DNA of 64,000 nt from Bugula neritina. Its lineage: Eukaryota; Bryozoa; Gymnolaemata; Cheilostomatida; Bugulidae. Position numbers and translations under genes: made by a program. Of the stretch, positions 43,038 through 53,400 are shown in pieces (positions within the stretch are counted from its first letter, which is position 1; every line of letters begins with the position of its first letter). The DNA is taken from contig OZ037766.1 of the NCBI GenBank assembly GCA_964035545.1, forward strand, positions 21,903,767 to 21,967,766, read 5' to 3'. The notes under the pieces were generated by a model. The model was not told the origin of the DNA, searched no databases, and worked only from the letters and a program-made list of their open reading frames with translations.

Positions 43038-46000
43038 CGGGGGGGGGCTTCTCCCACTCCGTCGGGGCTAGCCCAATACGGTTTCAAGCGAGACTCATTT
43101 TGGATAGACACCTGTCCTGAGCGCTCGATCTTGTACGTATGATTGGGCATAGCCTCGACGACCACGTAGGGTCCTACGAACTTAGGCTTCAGTTTATCAG
43201 CCTGTCCGCGACGCCTACGGTAATTGACCATCCACACCTTATCTCCCGTTTGGTAGAGAGGTGGTTCATCGGAATCTTCGTGCCGCACCTTCCACTGCTG
43301 TTCGCGCAGTATATCGTGTGCGGCCTTCATCCGTTCCACTAGTTCACTGGCATACTCGTGAACCGAGTTGTCTTGCTCTGGAACGTGATAGGTGAGATGG
43401 TCAGGGACACGAGTCTCTCTCCCGAGCATCAAGAGGTTTGGGGTCTCACCAGTACTGGTGTGTGGGGTGCTACGGTATGCACGCATGACTTGCGGCAACA
43501 CCGTATCCCATTCCTCTTGACCTCGTCCGAGGAGGAGACTCCGGAGTGCATCACCTAGCATCCGGTTGTTGCGCTCCACCACCCCGTTACCTTGAGGGTG
43601 GTAGGGGGTGGTCCTGCTCTGATTTACTCCCCAGAGGTGGCAAAGGTCGCTCATCAGTTGGGACTGGAATTGAGCGCCTTGATCAGAGTGTATCTGTTCG
43701 GGAAGCCCAAAATAACAGAATACATGTTGGTCTAGTGCCCTGGCCACTGTTGGGGCTGATGCATCTGGGATAGCCAGAGCATCCGCCCACCTAGTAAAGT
43801 GGTCGGTTAGCACTAGGATCCAATTATTGCCTCTGGGGGTCAGGGGCATGGGTCCGACCAGGTCTACAGCGACTACTTGCCAGGGCCTACCAGCATATAG
43901 CCTCCGCCGTCCTGCTTCACCAGGGGGGCGGCTATGCTTACTGGCCTGGCAGATCTCACACTGTTTGACTCTGAGTCGGACGTCACGCTCCATTTGTGGC
44001 CAATACCACCGGAGTCGTAATTTGGATATCACTCTCTTGACCCCTGCGTGGGCCTGTTTGTGAGTATCCCAAATCAACTCGCGGCGGATGGCTGTGGGGC
44101 AGACTACCCTCTTCCTTTCCGGGTGTCTGCCGCTAGCAGCTAGAGAGATGGTTAGCAACCCATCCTGCCCGATCCGCAGCGAGTCCCAACGCTGACAGTA
44201 TAGCCGGAACTCGGTGCATCCCTGTCGTATGCGTTCCTCGCTGGGTCGTCGCCCTCCCCTTTTGGCCCGGTATATGTCTGCCACGACTCCAGGCAGCTCT
44301 TCTTGGAGCTTCTTCAGCTCTCGAACATTACCGGCCAGTACAGGGTTGGCGCGGAGGTTTTGTACATCCTCCGGGGACTCATCAACTCTTTGCCTGAGTT
44401 GACCTTGGTCCCAGTCAAACGGTGCTCCGTGGTGAGCCAGCGTCTCCAACTCGCATCGCGGGGGACCTCCATCCCTCCTCTCGATGTTGAGACACTGTTT
44501 GCAACCTCCGTCAGGTCGGCGACTCAACCCATCCGCATTGCTGTGTCTCTTGCCCGGTCGATGTTCGATCCGGTATGAGAATTCAGCTAGGATTTCGAGC
44601 CACCGGGCGACCTGACTAGAGGGCTCTGCTCTCTTGCACAACCAGATCAGCGAGGCATGATCCGTACGCAGCCGGAACTTCCTGCCATATAGGTATGGTC
44701 TGAAGTGCTTCACTGACTTGATTACTGCCAGCAGCTCCTTGCGGGTAGTGCAGTAATTTCGTTCAGCGGGTGAGAGAGACTTGCTGTAGTAGGCTACTAC
44801 TACCTCTCGGCCTTCCTGCACTTGTGACAGCACAGCGCCAACATTTTGGTCACTGGCGTCCGTGTCGAGGATGTACTCCAGAGTGGGGTCTGGGTAGGCC
44901 AAGATGGGCGCCGTTAGTAGGCAGCCCTTGAGGCGGTCGAACGCTTCCTGTTCGACTGGGGTCCACTGCCACGTCACTCCCTTTGCGGTGAGCCGGTTTA
45001 ACGGCTGGGCTATGCCCGCAAAGTCTGGTATGTATTGCCTGTAATACCCTACCAGCCCCAAGAAAGCCCGGAGTCCGGTCAAGTCTTGGGGGGTGACCCA
45101 GTCTTCTACTGCCCGTACCTTTTCGGGATCCGTTGCCACGCCGTTTCGACCGACAACGTGCCCCAGGTACTTGACCTCCGGCTGCAATAGAGCGCACTTG
45201 GAAAGTTTGAGCTTAAGACCGGCACCTCGGAGTCTCTCGAAAACCTCCTGCAGACGACTGACATGTGTCTCGAAGTCTGGAGAGATTACGATGACATCAT
45301 CAAGGTAGACCAGCAGTGTCTTCCAATGGAGTCCGCTAAGGACTTGTTCCATCAGCCTCTGGAAGGTGGCTGGGGCGGAGGTTAACCCGAAGGGCAGCAC
45401 CTTCCACTTCCACAACCCGTCCCGTGTGATAAACGCCGCTTTCTCCTGGGCGTCGGGACTCAGAGGGACTTGCCAATAGCCGCTTAGCAAGTCTAACGTA
45501 CTGAAGTACTTGCTGCCGGCTAGGGCGTCCAATGACTCGTCAATACGAGGTAGAGGGTAGGCGTCCTGTATGGTTACGCTATTGAGTTTGCGGTAATCCA
45601 CACAGAACCGCCAACTGCCGTCTTTCTTCCGGACCAGTACGACTGGCGAGCTCCACGCACTATGGGCGGGCTCTATCAGTCCCCGGTCCAGAAGATCCCG
45701 TACTTGTCGGCTAACCTCCTTCTCTTTCTCCGGCCCCAGCCTGCGTGTGGGCTGCCGGACAGGGACTGTCCCTGCAGTCAGCGGTATTTCGTGTCTGACA
45801 ATTCCAGTCAGTCCCACGTCATGCTCTCCGCTGCTGAACACATCACCGTAGTCGCGTAGTAACTTAGCCATAACTTGGCGTTCTCTGTTACTCGCGCAGC
45901 CGCCACAGGCTGTTTCATATAACTCCCGGAGATGTGTTGGGACTGCCCCTCGTCCCTGAATAGGGTGTTGAGGGGGTGCCTCCGTCGCGTCACCCAGCGA

Positions 46001-46783
46001 CGGGCCCACGTCCTCTTCCTGGACGGAGTGGAACCGGCCCAGCATTGACCCAGCTGGGAGCTCAATGGGCTCGGTAAAGGGGTTGACACACTGCACTAAG
46101 ACCTCCCCTCGCTCAGTTAGTCTGTTTAAACTACTGGCGAGTTGGATTCTTTCGTGCGCGCCTTCAACGACCCCGAGCCTGGCTATCCGGTTGCTGTTCA
46201 CTCGGCAGTGGATAGTAGCTCTGGAGCGTCCGGGCACGGTGCAGTTTCGAACTACCTGAACACCGCCCACCAGAGGACGCCCAAACTTATCCACACAGGC
46301 GAGTTCTCGCCCGCCCATCAACACCACCGACTTACTAAAGTCTATTCGGCACTGGTGTTGCTTCAAGAAGGGCATTCCGAGGATAGCATCTTCTTCCAGT
46401 TGGCCTATGACAAAGGTCTCCTGTACAGCCTGGTCTCGGACACGCCCAGGGAGCTCGATAATACCATAAAAGGGAATACATGACCCGTCTGCCAGGGTGC
46501 CATGTTCCCCAGTATATGGTCGTACTCTATCCCTGTCCCGGCGGGGCAGTGCCTCAAAGACTCTACGACTGAGAAGATTGGTAGTACAACCGGAGTCGAG
46601 CAGGAAAGTGACGGCGTTGCCGGCCACCTTTCCGGGTAGGAAATAGCTCTCTCCATGTGGTTGTACTTTCACCCCCCCCCCCGCATGTGCTGTCCTGGGT
46701 TGACAGGACGGCGGGGGTTTCACCCATGGTTTACGGGGTTTCCGGCGGCGAGGTTGCTGCCGGCAGGGTTTGGGGCTCTCCAC
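42944..46783 (-). CDS. pol: Gypsy pol polyprotein (PR-RT-RNase H-IN)
   Basis: A 1,279-aa frame; no stop interrupts it upstream to about 47,070, so it overlaps gag by ~95 nt in the -1 frame. Domains in order: aspartic protease with LLDSGCT (Asp63), reverse transcriptase (~330-540) with the YLDD active site at 493-496, and RNase H with DTDAS at 640-644. Integrase follows with the zinc-binding pair His908/His912 and Cys942/Cys945, then catalytic Asp974, Asp1034 and Glu1070. A GPY/F module ends the integrase near 1,204. All catalytic residues are present and no internal stop is seen. Position 46,783 is a GTG, so the true N-terminus comes from gag-pol frameshifting. Confidence 0.94.
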   Translation of the reverse strand: MESPKPCRQQPRRRKPRKPWVKPPPSCQPRTAHAGGGVKVQPHGESYFLPGKVAGNAVTFLLDSGCTTNLLSRRVFEALPRRDRDRVRPYTGEHGTLADGSCIPFYGIIELPGRVRDQAVQETFVIGQLEEDAILGMPFLKQHQCRIDFSKSVVLMGGRELACVDKFGRPLVGGVQVVRNCTVPGRSRATIHCRVNSNRIARLGVVEGAHERIQLASSLNRLTERGEVLVQCVNPFTEPIELPAGSMLGRFHSVQEEDVGPSLGDATEAPPQHPIQGRGAVPTHLRELYETACGGCASNRERQVMAKLLRDYGDVFSSGEHDVGLTGIVRHEIPLTAGTVPVRQPTRRLGPEKEKEVSRQVRDLLDRGLIEPAHSAWSSPVVLVRKKDGSWRFCVDYRKLNSVTIQDAYPLPRIDESLDALAGSKYFSTLDLLSGYWQVPLSPDAQEKAAFITRDGLWKWKVLPFGLTSAPATFQRLMEQVLSGLHWKTLLVYLDDVIVISPDFETHVSRLQEVFERLRGAGLKLKLSKCALLQPEVKYLGHVVGRNGVATDPEKVRAVEDWVTPQDLTGLRAFLGLVGYYRQYIPDFAGIAQPLNRLTAKGVTWQWTPVEQEAFDRLKGCLLTAPILAYPDPTLEYILDTDASDQNVGAVLSQVQEGREVVVAYYSKSLSPAERNYCTTRKELLAVIKSVKHFRPYLYGRKFRLRTDHASLIWLCKRAEPSSQVARWLEILAEFSYRIEHRPGKRHSNADGLSRRPDGGCKQCLNIERRDGGPPRCELETLAHHGAPFDWDQGQLRQRVDESPEDVQNLRANPVLAGNVRELKKLQEELPGVVADIYRAKRGGRRPSEERIRQGCTEFRLYCQRWDSLRIGQDGLLTISLAASGRHPERKRVVCPTAIRRELIWDTHKQAHAGVKRVISKLRLRWYWPQMERDVRLRVKQCEICQASKHSRPPGEAGRRRLYAGRPWQVVAVDLVGPMPLTPRGNNWILVLTDHFTRWADALAIPDASAPTVARALDQHVFCYFGLPEQIHSDQGAQFQSQLMSDLCHLWGVNQSRTTPYHPQGNGVVERNNRMLGDALRSLLLGRGQEEWDTVLPQVMRAYRSTPHTSTGETPNLLMLGRETRVPDHLTYHVPEQDNSVHEYASELVERMKAAHDILREQQWKVRHEDSDEPPLYQTGDKVWMVNYRRRRGQADKLKPKFVGPYVVVEAMPNHTYKIERSGQVSIQNESRLKPYWASPDGVGEAPPRCWSPGGRQRRAGDGGMDLNTKWSYRGKKTW

Positions 46784-46974
46784 TGGGCCTTCTGGCTCTA
46801 TTTCAGTGGCGGGCTCCTCTTCCCGAGGTAACCGGTGGAACCGGTTGGCGAGTGGCAGGGAGAAGGTACTCGGCCGTTGTGTGGGCCTACTAGTCCTGCG
46901 TGGTACCTGCCACTCGGGGGGAGTGTTCCGTCGTGTCCGTACGGGCAGACGGCGGCGTTTCCCACCATACTCCT

Positions 46975-47841
46975 TTAGTTGCGGCCCGCGGGGAGGGAGA
47001 GCGTCCGCGGGCCGTGACAGTTTAACGCCCCCTGGTATTGGGGTCGTCCTTGCTGTCCATGGTCTCGACCAGCACTACTCCAGTCTGGCCCCGCAGGTGT
47101 TGAGGGCAACCGCAGGGCCTGACTGGAGCCAGCGCCAGCCAGAATTGTTACCAGCTGTCCCAGCATCTCTACCATGCGGTCCACTTCGGCTTCTAGCGGG
47201 GGGGCTTCGGGGCTTGTTGTAGCCCTGGCAGCGCTGACTCCAACTACTGGTGGGTTCCGTCGTGCTTGATGCATTTGGGTAGCCAACAGGTAAGCTTCTC
47301 CAGCCTTCAGGGCATCCTCTATTCTGGTTATCCCTTTAGCTCGTAGTTGATGGTGTAGGCCCAGGTCGTTTAGTGACTGGACAAAGGCGTCATAGGTGTA
47401 ACGCTCTTGGTGTTGTGCTGGCAGATCGCTATATGCAATCTGCGCCAGCTTCTTCACCGTCGCGGCATGTTCTTGCAGCGAGGTCCGCGGGGTGCGGCAC
47501 AATCTCTCTAGCTTGGTCCTAGCGTCTATTGCGGAGATGCCAAAACGGGCCCGCAGCGCAGCCAGTATGCCGTCTACGTCCGTTCCCACTCCGTACGGCT
47601 TGGCTTGCTCCGTCACCGCTCTCCGCAATTGAATAAGGGCTACTCTATGCGGCCATTGAGCAACCTCCATTACCTCTCTAAATTCTTGTATAAATTGTTC
47701 GACATCTTCCGACCCAGTAAAGGTGGGAGCTTTCAAGCAATGTCTATAAGCTTCTTCTCCCTCACGATTCACAGGATTAACAACATTTCTACGCTCACCT
47801 TCTACTGGGGGTGGTTGCATTCTAGCATTTTCAGTCTCCAT
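46975..47841 (-). CDS. gag: Gypsy gag
   Basis: 288-aa gag beginning MEQ-like (METENARMQPPP) about 34 bases inside the upstream LTR. The capsid-type core is visible (APTFTGSEDVEQFIQEF at ~38-54, then LRRAVTEQAKPYG). No CCHC zinc knuckle is found in this frame or in the gag-pol overlap, which is unusual for the family. The frame ends in the overlap with pol, a -1 shift away. Confidence 0.88.
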   Translation of the reverse strand: METENARMQPPPVEGERRNVVNPVNREGEEAYRHCLKAPTFTGSEDVEQFIQEFREVMEVAQWPHRVALIQLRRAVTEQAKPYGVGTDVDGILAALRARFGISAIDARTKLERLCRTPRTSLQEHAATVKKLAQIAYSDLPAQHQERYTYDAFVQSLNDLGLHHQLRAKGITRIEDALKAGEAYLLATQMHQARRNPPVVGVSAARATTSPEAPPLEAEVDRMVEMLGQLVTILAGAGSSQALRLPSTPAGPDWSSAGRDHGQQGRPQYQGALNCHGPRTLSLPAGRN

Positions 47842-47856
47842 CTTTGATATACACTA

Positions 47857-47873
47857 TCCCACCGCTGCCACCA
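47857..47873 (-). promoter_or_regulatory. Gypsy primer-binding site
   Basis: On the - strand, just after the upstream LTR, TGGTGGCAGCGGTGGGA begins with the TGG expected to pair with a tRNA 3' CCA. The tRNA is not identified. Confidence 0.65.
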
Positions 47874-47874
47874 C

Positions 47875-48179
47875 TGTTGTAATTTCCAGATTTAGGGTCG
47901 ATGTGCAACCAAGAGAGTCTATTTATTACTAGAGAAACTTCACCGTGGTAAGTCGAGTAGATATCGTTATATTTTAATACGAGAATACATAATAAAACTA
48001 GTATACAACAGTAAATAATACGCACGTCTATTTAATTTACAGCACTATCCTCAACTGAGCTAGTAGCGCGAAGCTGCTACTATTACTCATAAACAGCCTA
48101 GCTAATTGGCTAATACATTGTTCCGGGTCAATACGCAACCTTGCGTATTGTGTTGCTGGTAGCTCCACGAGCCACCACA
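47875..48179 (-). repeat. Gypsy 5' LTR
   Basis: 305-bp upstream LTR in element orientation, identical to the downstream copy. It contains a GTAGCAGCTTCGCGCTAC hairpin. Confidence 0.93.
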
Positions 48180-50422
48180 ATAGTAATACTAATACTAATA
48201 AATAGACATAGTCTGTTAGCCATAGCGATAGTATAGGTATAAGATTCACTTTAAGTATTACTATTACTATTAGATTTAGTAACACTACTAATACTAATAG
48301 TAATATTTAAAGTTAATCTTAATCTTATAGTTATAGTTATTCCATCACTATGACTATGACTAACTCTAAGACTAAGAGTAAGTCTAATAGTAATACTAAT
48401 AGACATACTCATACTCATAGTAATACTAATAGTAATATAAATATTACTAGTAGCAGTATCACCATTACTGTTAGTATTACTATAAGTATTACTATTAGTA
48501 TTACTTAGTAATTTACTGTTAGTATTAGTATTACTATTACAGTATTAGTATTACACTTTTACAGTATAAGCATTAGTATTATAATTATGATAATGATTAT
48601 CATTATGATTATCTATACTATAGACATAGTAATAGCTATAGTATATTATTACTAGCAATAATATTACTATTAGTATTACTTTCAGTGAAAAACGATTTAA
48701 AATCATAGCTGTATTTAATTCATAATAATTTCTGTAAAAATAGACTGTGTCTAGCAAACAAATAGGCGAGTTTATTACAATTTAATTTCAATTTGCACTA
48801 CAAGTAAGGAAGTGTTAGTAAAACTCATTAGCCTATTCGGGAGGAAAAGCCGTTTTTGTAAATACAACATCCTCCTTCGGCAAGTCGGTGCCTTGTTTTA
48901 GGTAAGACAACTTCGATAGGAGACAGACCATCCTTTTCGTTGAACTATGGCTCCAGTTATTTTTAATTAGCTGTTTTGTAAGTGTATGACGTATGTAATA
49001 TATGTTTATGGGCAATACAATAATATATACTATTGTGCTATACTAATTTACACCGGTTGCACTTTGTAGGTGACTTATTACAAATATACCTGTCAGCTTC
49101 TTATATTATGTAAGAATTTTTAGAAAATGTGTATCAATGTAATTTAGAACAATGCATCTAACAAAGAAAGACTGCAGCATTTCATTGGCACGGTCCTTCA
49201 GTGGGTAGTAACTTACAAATAGCAAACTTGTAAAACAATAATTTTGCTTGTTCAATAGATAATAGCAAATAACTTCACCAATTTCTGTGTGATGAGCATT
49301 GAGTTCAATTGATACTATAAATATTGCCTATATTAGTAATATTATAATACTCAAACCCGAACAGGACAGAACAGAGATAAATGAGAAGGAGTAATATTAC
49401 TACATTACTAATTTAAGGTTTAATAGTTCCAATAAATGTTCATTCAATTTACCTACCAATAGCACACTTGCAGGCACTGTTTTTATTGGCTCAATGGTTG
49501 TCTTAAATTTTTTTTATATAAATTGCTTATTGAATTGTTTCACTGAGATTAAACAAAGCTATTTGTTATTTTTTGTCTCAAGAGAGGGTTGCTATACTTA
49601 GTGCAGAACTTGGTTTGTTAGTATAACACATGCGACCCAAAATAGCATGGCTGAACTCACAGTAACCCCTCATTAGAATATGTATATAATGTATATTGTA
49701 TATACTATAAAATAACCCATTATAATGGTTGGTTAAAAAAGAAACCAGGCGAGTTACATTTGAGGATGATTTGAAACCTTAGCTGGTTGATGTATATAAT
49801 AGAACAAATATATTATGTCAGTCATGATATAAATTGTACTTTTCAAAGAGGGGGGATATCAATAGTAAGCATTTATGAAAAGGGGGAATGGTACGAAAAA
49901 GGTTGAGAACCACTGCTTCAGCATATTTCAGCTCCATCAGTTGACAATCATATTTAGGTGCAGTAGTGGAGAAATTGAGATAGCCTAAGCTCTTTAAAAT
50001 TCTTTATAAATTTTGGCTTTGGGTGCGGGTTAAATTTTTTTCCGAGAACATAACTCCTTTGTCACATTTCTAGTCTAGAACACAGGCTTTTCTCAATTTC
50101 TCCATTACTGCACCTACTTTGACAATAATTTTTATTTAGCATGTGCATCTCAGACTCATTCTTTCAAAAGTTAGACTTGGCATTTCTGGAGAGTAGCCAT
50201 TACAAACGAAGCGAAACAATAAAACATTTCAAGACATCAAACTACTTTTTATTGAAGGTGACAAGATGTGTAGATCATGGAGTTACAATACATGCCATCT
50301 TCTGTCCTACCATCACCAATAAACCATCAGCAATAATATAAAAATGACAAATACACACAGCTAAAAAGTTTATGGTTTGAGTAAGAACAGGTAACAAACT
50401 AAAAGGAAACATAGAAATTAGA
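48180..50422. other. Intergenic, gypsy insertion to pyrophosphatase 3' end
   Basis: From 48,180 to about 48,680 it is a degenerate TAATACTAATAGTAAT repeat block, the continuation of the block at 40,230-40,733. A 60-aa - strand frame at 48,833-49,015 is slightly less AT-rich but unrecognised. It may hold the missing ABI 5' exon, which I could not establish. The 3' UTR of the pyrophosphatase occupies the right end. Confidence 0.5.
50248..50253 (-). terminator. Poly(A) signal of the pyrophosphatase gene
   Basis: AATAAA on the - strand, about 170 bases after the stop codon. Confidence 0.6.
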
Positions 50423-53400
50423 CTAAGAGACATAATGCCATTTGTTAAGAGAACTGGGGGGATCAGCGGACGGCCCATGTGCATCACTGGACTCCACCTC
50501 TTTATTAGCCTCTTCCTGTGTAATCAGAAATGGACTCCCCTCCACGGAAACACTCGCTCTGAAATAAAATACGCTTGAATAAAGTAAATAAATAGAGGAA
50601 ATCTGCATGTAGAGTAGATGGCCACATAATGTGTATCACTACAACTCTAGTGAAAATTCTCAAGTTTAGTAATAATTGACGAATTTGTTGAAAATTGTTC
50701 CAATTACATGATCACATGATTAGAGAAATTCTGCAGCAATGCAGAGCCTATAGTATAAAGATGATGTTTTTGTAACCATGACTACTAGCAATAGTAAATA
50801 TAACTTCATTCATAGAATGTTTACTAAAAAGTGTATTTGAATACATGCAATACTAAAGATGGAACAGTTAATAGTAGGTTTTGTAAAGTTAAAAGAGGGC
50901 TTTAAATGGCAACTTTTTCTACTTGATGCTAGTAGAAAAAGGTACCAGGATCACAGCATAATAGCACTGCAAACAAGATGTAAACCCTTCCTCTCACATA
51001 TACCACCAATACCAGCATTGAAAGTATACAAAACACCCTTTGTGCAAAAAATCAACAGTTCTGAATCATCATAATCAGAGTTATAAATAGAATACAACTG
51101 TAGAATTTAGCTATTCAGCAAGTTTCATAGCTTGTGGTGGCCTACAGTAACAGGTTATTAAATCAGTTTCTATCAAATTTTTCAGCAGAATGTAGCTTTT
51201 CATACTCTCATTTTCATAGAATACTTGTAATAACTCTGACCCATTCAATCCACCGGAGTCGGTTTCACTCATCACCAACTTTCTCCACTGCTCCGACGTC
51301 TGAGAGATAACACTAAGAGCAAAAGTTTTGTTTTTAGCCTCCCCATTGAAAGCAAATGAGTTCTTAGGTTTGCCATCAGGAATCTTGTAGAGCACAAACC
51401 ATTCATACGTGGCCTGTAAGACATTACAGCAGAGGTTGGCTTGATAGAAGTTCTTAGATAGATAGATGCCACCCAAAATCTCAATGTTTAAAAGTATTCT
51501 AGTAATAGCGGCTATCATATTATTGCACACAAGTAAATTGGTATGTAATTGGATATGATTTGTAACAAACTATAAAACATATTAGATGTTAGTTAACCAG
51601 GGTTGAGGAGAAGATCTAAAGAGACAGAGCTTACCTTGAGTAGGCCAGGTTTCAACCTTTCAATATCTTCTACATCTGAAATAAGAATGAGATTGTAGTA
51701 GAGTGTTCACACCTGCTACTCACAGCAGATGAAGTACCTACTGTGTATATCTAGTTTTAGACTGCATCGCCTATCTTTGGTGAATCAATTCCACCAGTTT
51801 GCTGTTGGTTTAGAATTATTGGTTTGACCAAGTTTTCCTACTTGTTGTGAATGCTAGTAACAAGAATTATCATTCAATCCGTTGTAAAAGCAGTAATATC
51901 AAATAGCAATTTAAAAGTTATATCTATCTGAATCGTAAATGTAAATTTGTAGGTAAATAGGGCAAAAGCTATGTTAGTAAATTTTGCTATTTGTTATTGC
52001 AAGCATGGCAGAAGGTGCTAAACTACATTATTATTGGTTTCAAAATTGACAGCTTGCAGTTGGAAGAGCTAGAAAAAGGATATGATGTAGCAGCTGTTAG
52101 AGCTTCGTACTAATGTAGCAGTGCATATGAATGCAGTTTACATAAAGCATAGAAAAATAGAACTAGTTGAATTATCTTACCATTCATTTCATTAGCTAAA
52201 GGATCGTTGACATCTATGACTAGTACCTTCCAGTCGGTCTCCCCTGTAAATCAATCATACAATATCTAGGTAGAGCTCATCAATAAACTTAACATTACTA
52301 ATTAATACAGTTTATCAATAAACTTTATAAACACTGATCAATAACACATATCAATAAAAACTATCAATACCTACAGATTATTAAAACATAACTGGTTTAA
52401 AATAAGGTCATATCTGATAGCCCAGACGAGGCACATGCAGGTTTTACAAGTAGAAATGATGCTAAAAGGCATTTAAATTAGCATAAATTCAAGCAGGGGC
52501 GAGTTCTTACTATTCCATGGACCATATTCATGGCAATATAGGTATAAAAACCTGTGACGAGAAGTGGGGAGTTGATTTTTATTGTATAAGATTTATGCTG
52601 AATACAGCATTACTTAAGTAAATTATTTTCTAAAATAAAAACAGATTAATATATTATTAGTAACAAATTTAGTAATATATTAGAAACAACTTTTTTCCAT
52701 GAAATTCTAAATATACCTATCAAAATCACATTGAACTTTTCATAAATTAAAAAATAATCACTACATTCATTTTTAAAAACCTTTTTCAGTAAAACAAATT
52801 AGTTCTCACCTTCGTCCAACATGGCCATAACGCCAAGGACTTTGACTTGAATTACAGAGCCAATAGGATGGACAGTATCTCCTATTTCGCACACGTCTAG
52901 TGGGTCATTGTCGCCCATAGCACCAGTATGCTCATCCTTGTGCTTAGGGTCCTCCCATGTCTAACAACATGACCACTAAATCATTGCATTATTGTAACGT
53001 GACATTTTGGTAAATCAGATAATAGTTTGGATTGCATCAATAAAAATACTAAGACTTTTCAAATTTGTCATAATGTTCATTATTTGATTCTTGGATTACA
53101 GTTAAGCAAAGCCAATAATTTTACACTTTCAGAAACTTTACAATTCTTAGATAACAACATATTACAATTTTTCCAGTTCCTTGATAATTAACCCACAACA
53201 TGGCAGCACAAGCTAAATTTAGTTTGACTAACACTAGTGTTATGAAAGTACAAGAGCTTGGGAGCTGCACAGTATTAGTTGAGTTGGTTTCTTTATAATA
53301 CAAATGAAGCGAAGTGGTAGTAGCAGTAGCAGCAGCAGCAGTATTAGTTACAATAGTAGCAGTAGAAGAAGTAGAAGACCAGCAATATGAATATGCTGCA

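Larger units (their letters stand above)
40734..48179 (-). mobile_element. Ty3/gypsy LTR retrotransposon, apparently intact
   Basis: 7,446 bp on the - strand with 305-bp LTRs (40,734-41,038 and 47,875-48,179), identical by eye and bounded by TGT...ACA. Next to the upstream LTR, TGGTGGCAGCGGTGGG fits a tRNA primer-binding site. GGAGGGGGCAG beside the downstream LTR fits a polypurine tract. The order on the - strand is gag, pol, ORF2 and ORF3, each one step (-1) out of frame with the one before. Coding DNA is much more GC-rich than the surrounding AT-rich host DNA. Full-length ORFs and identical LTRs indicate a very recent, possibly active copy. Confidence 0.94.

Noticed and set aside
42592-43071. 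Open + strand frames of 60-160 codons across 41,300-47,900
   Set aside because: They lie antisense to gypsy gag/pol/ORF2/ORF3, which carry real domains. Long antisense frames are expected in GC-rich coding DNA.
48833-49015. 60-aa - strand frame upstream of the gypsy element
   Set aside because: Considered as an ABI 5' exon or transposon remnant; no support beyond an open frame.
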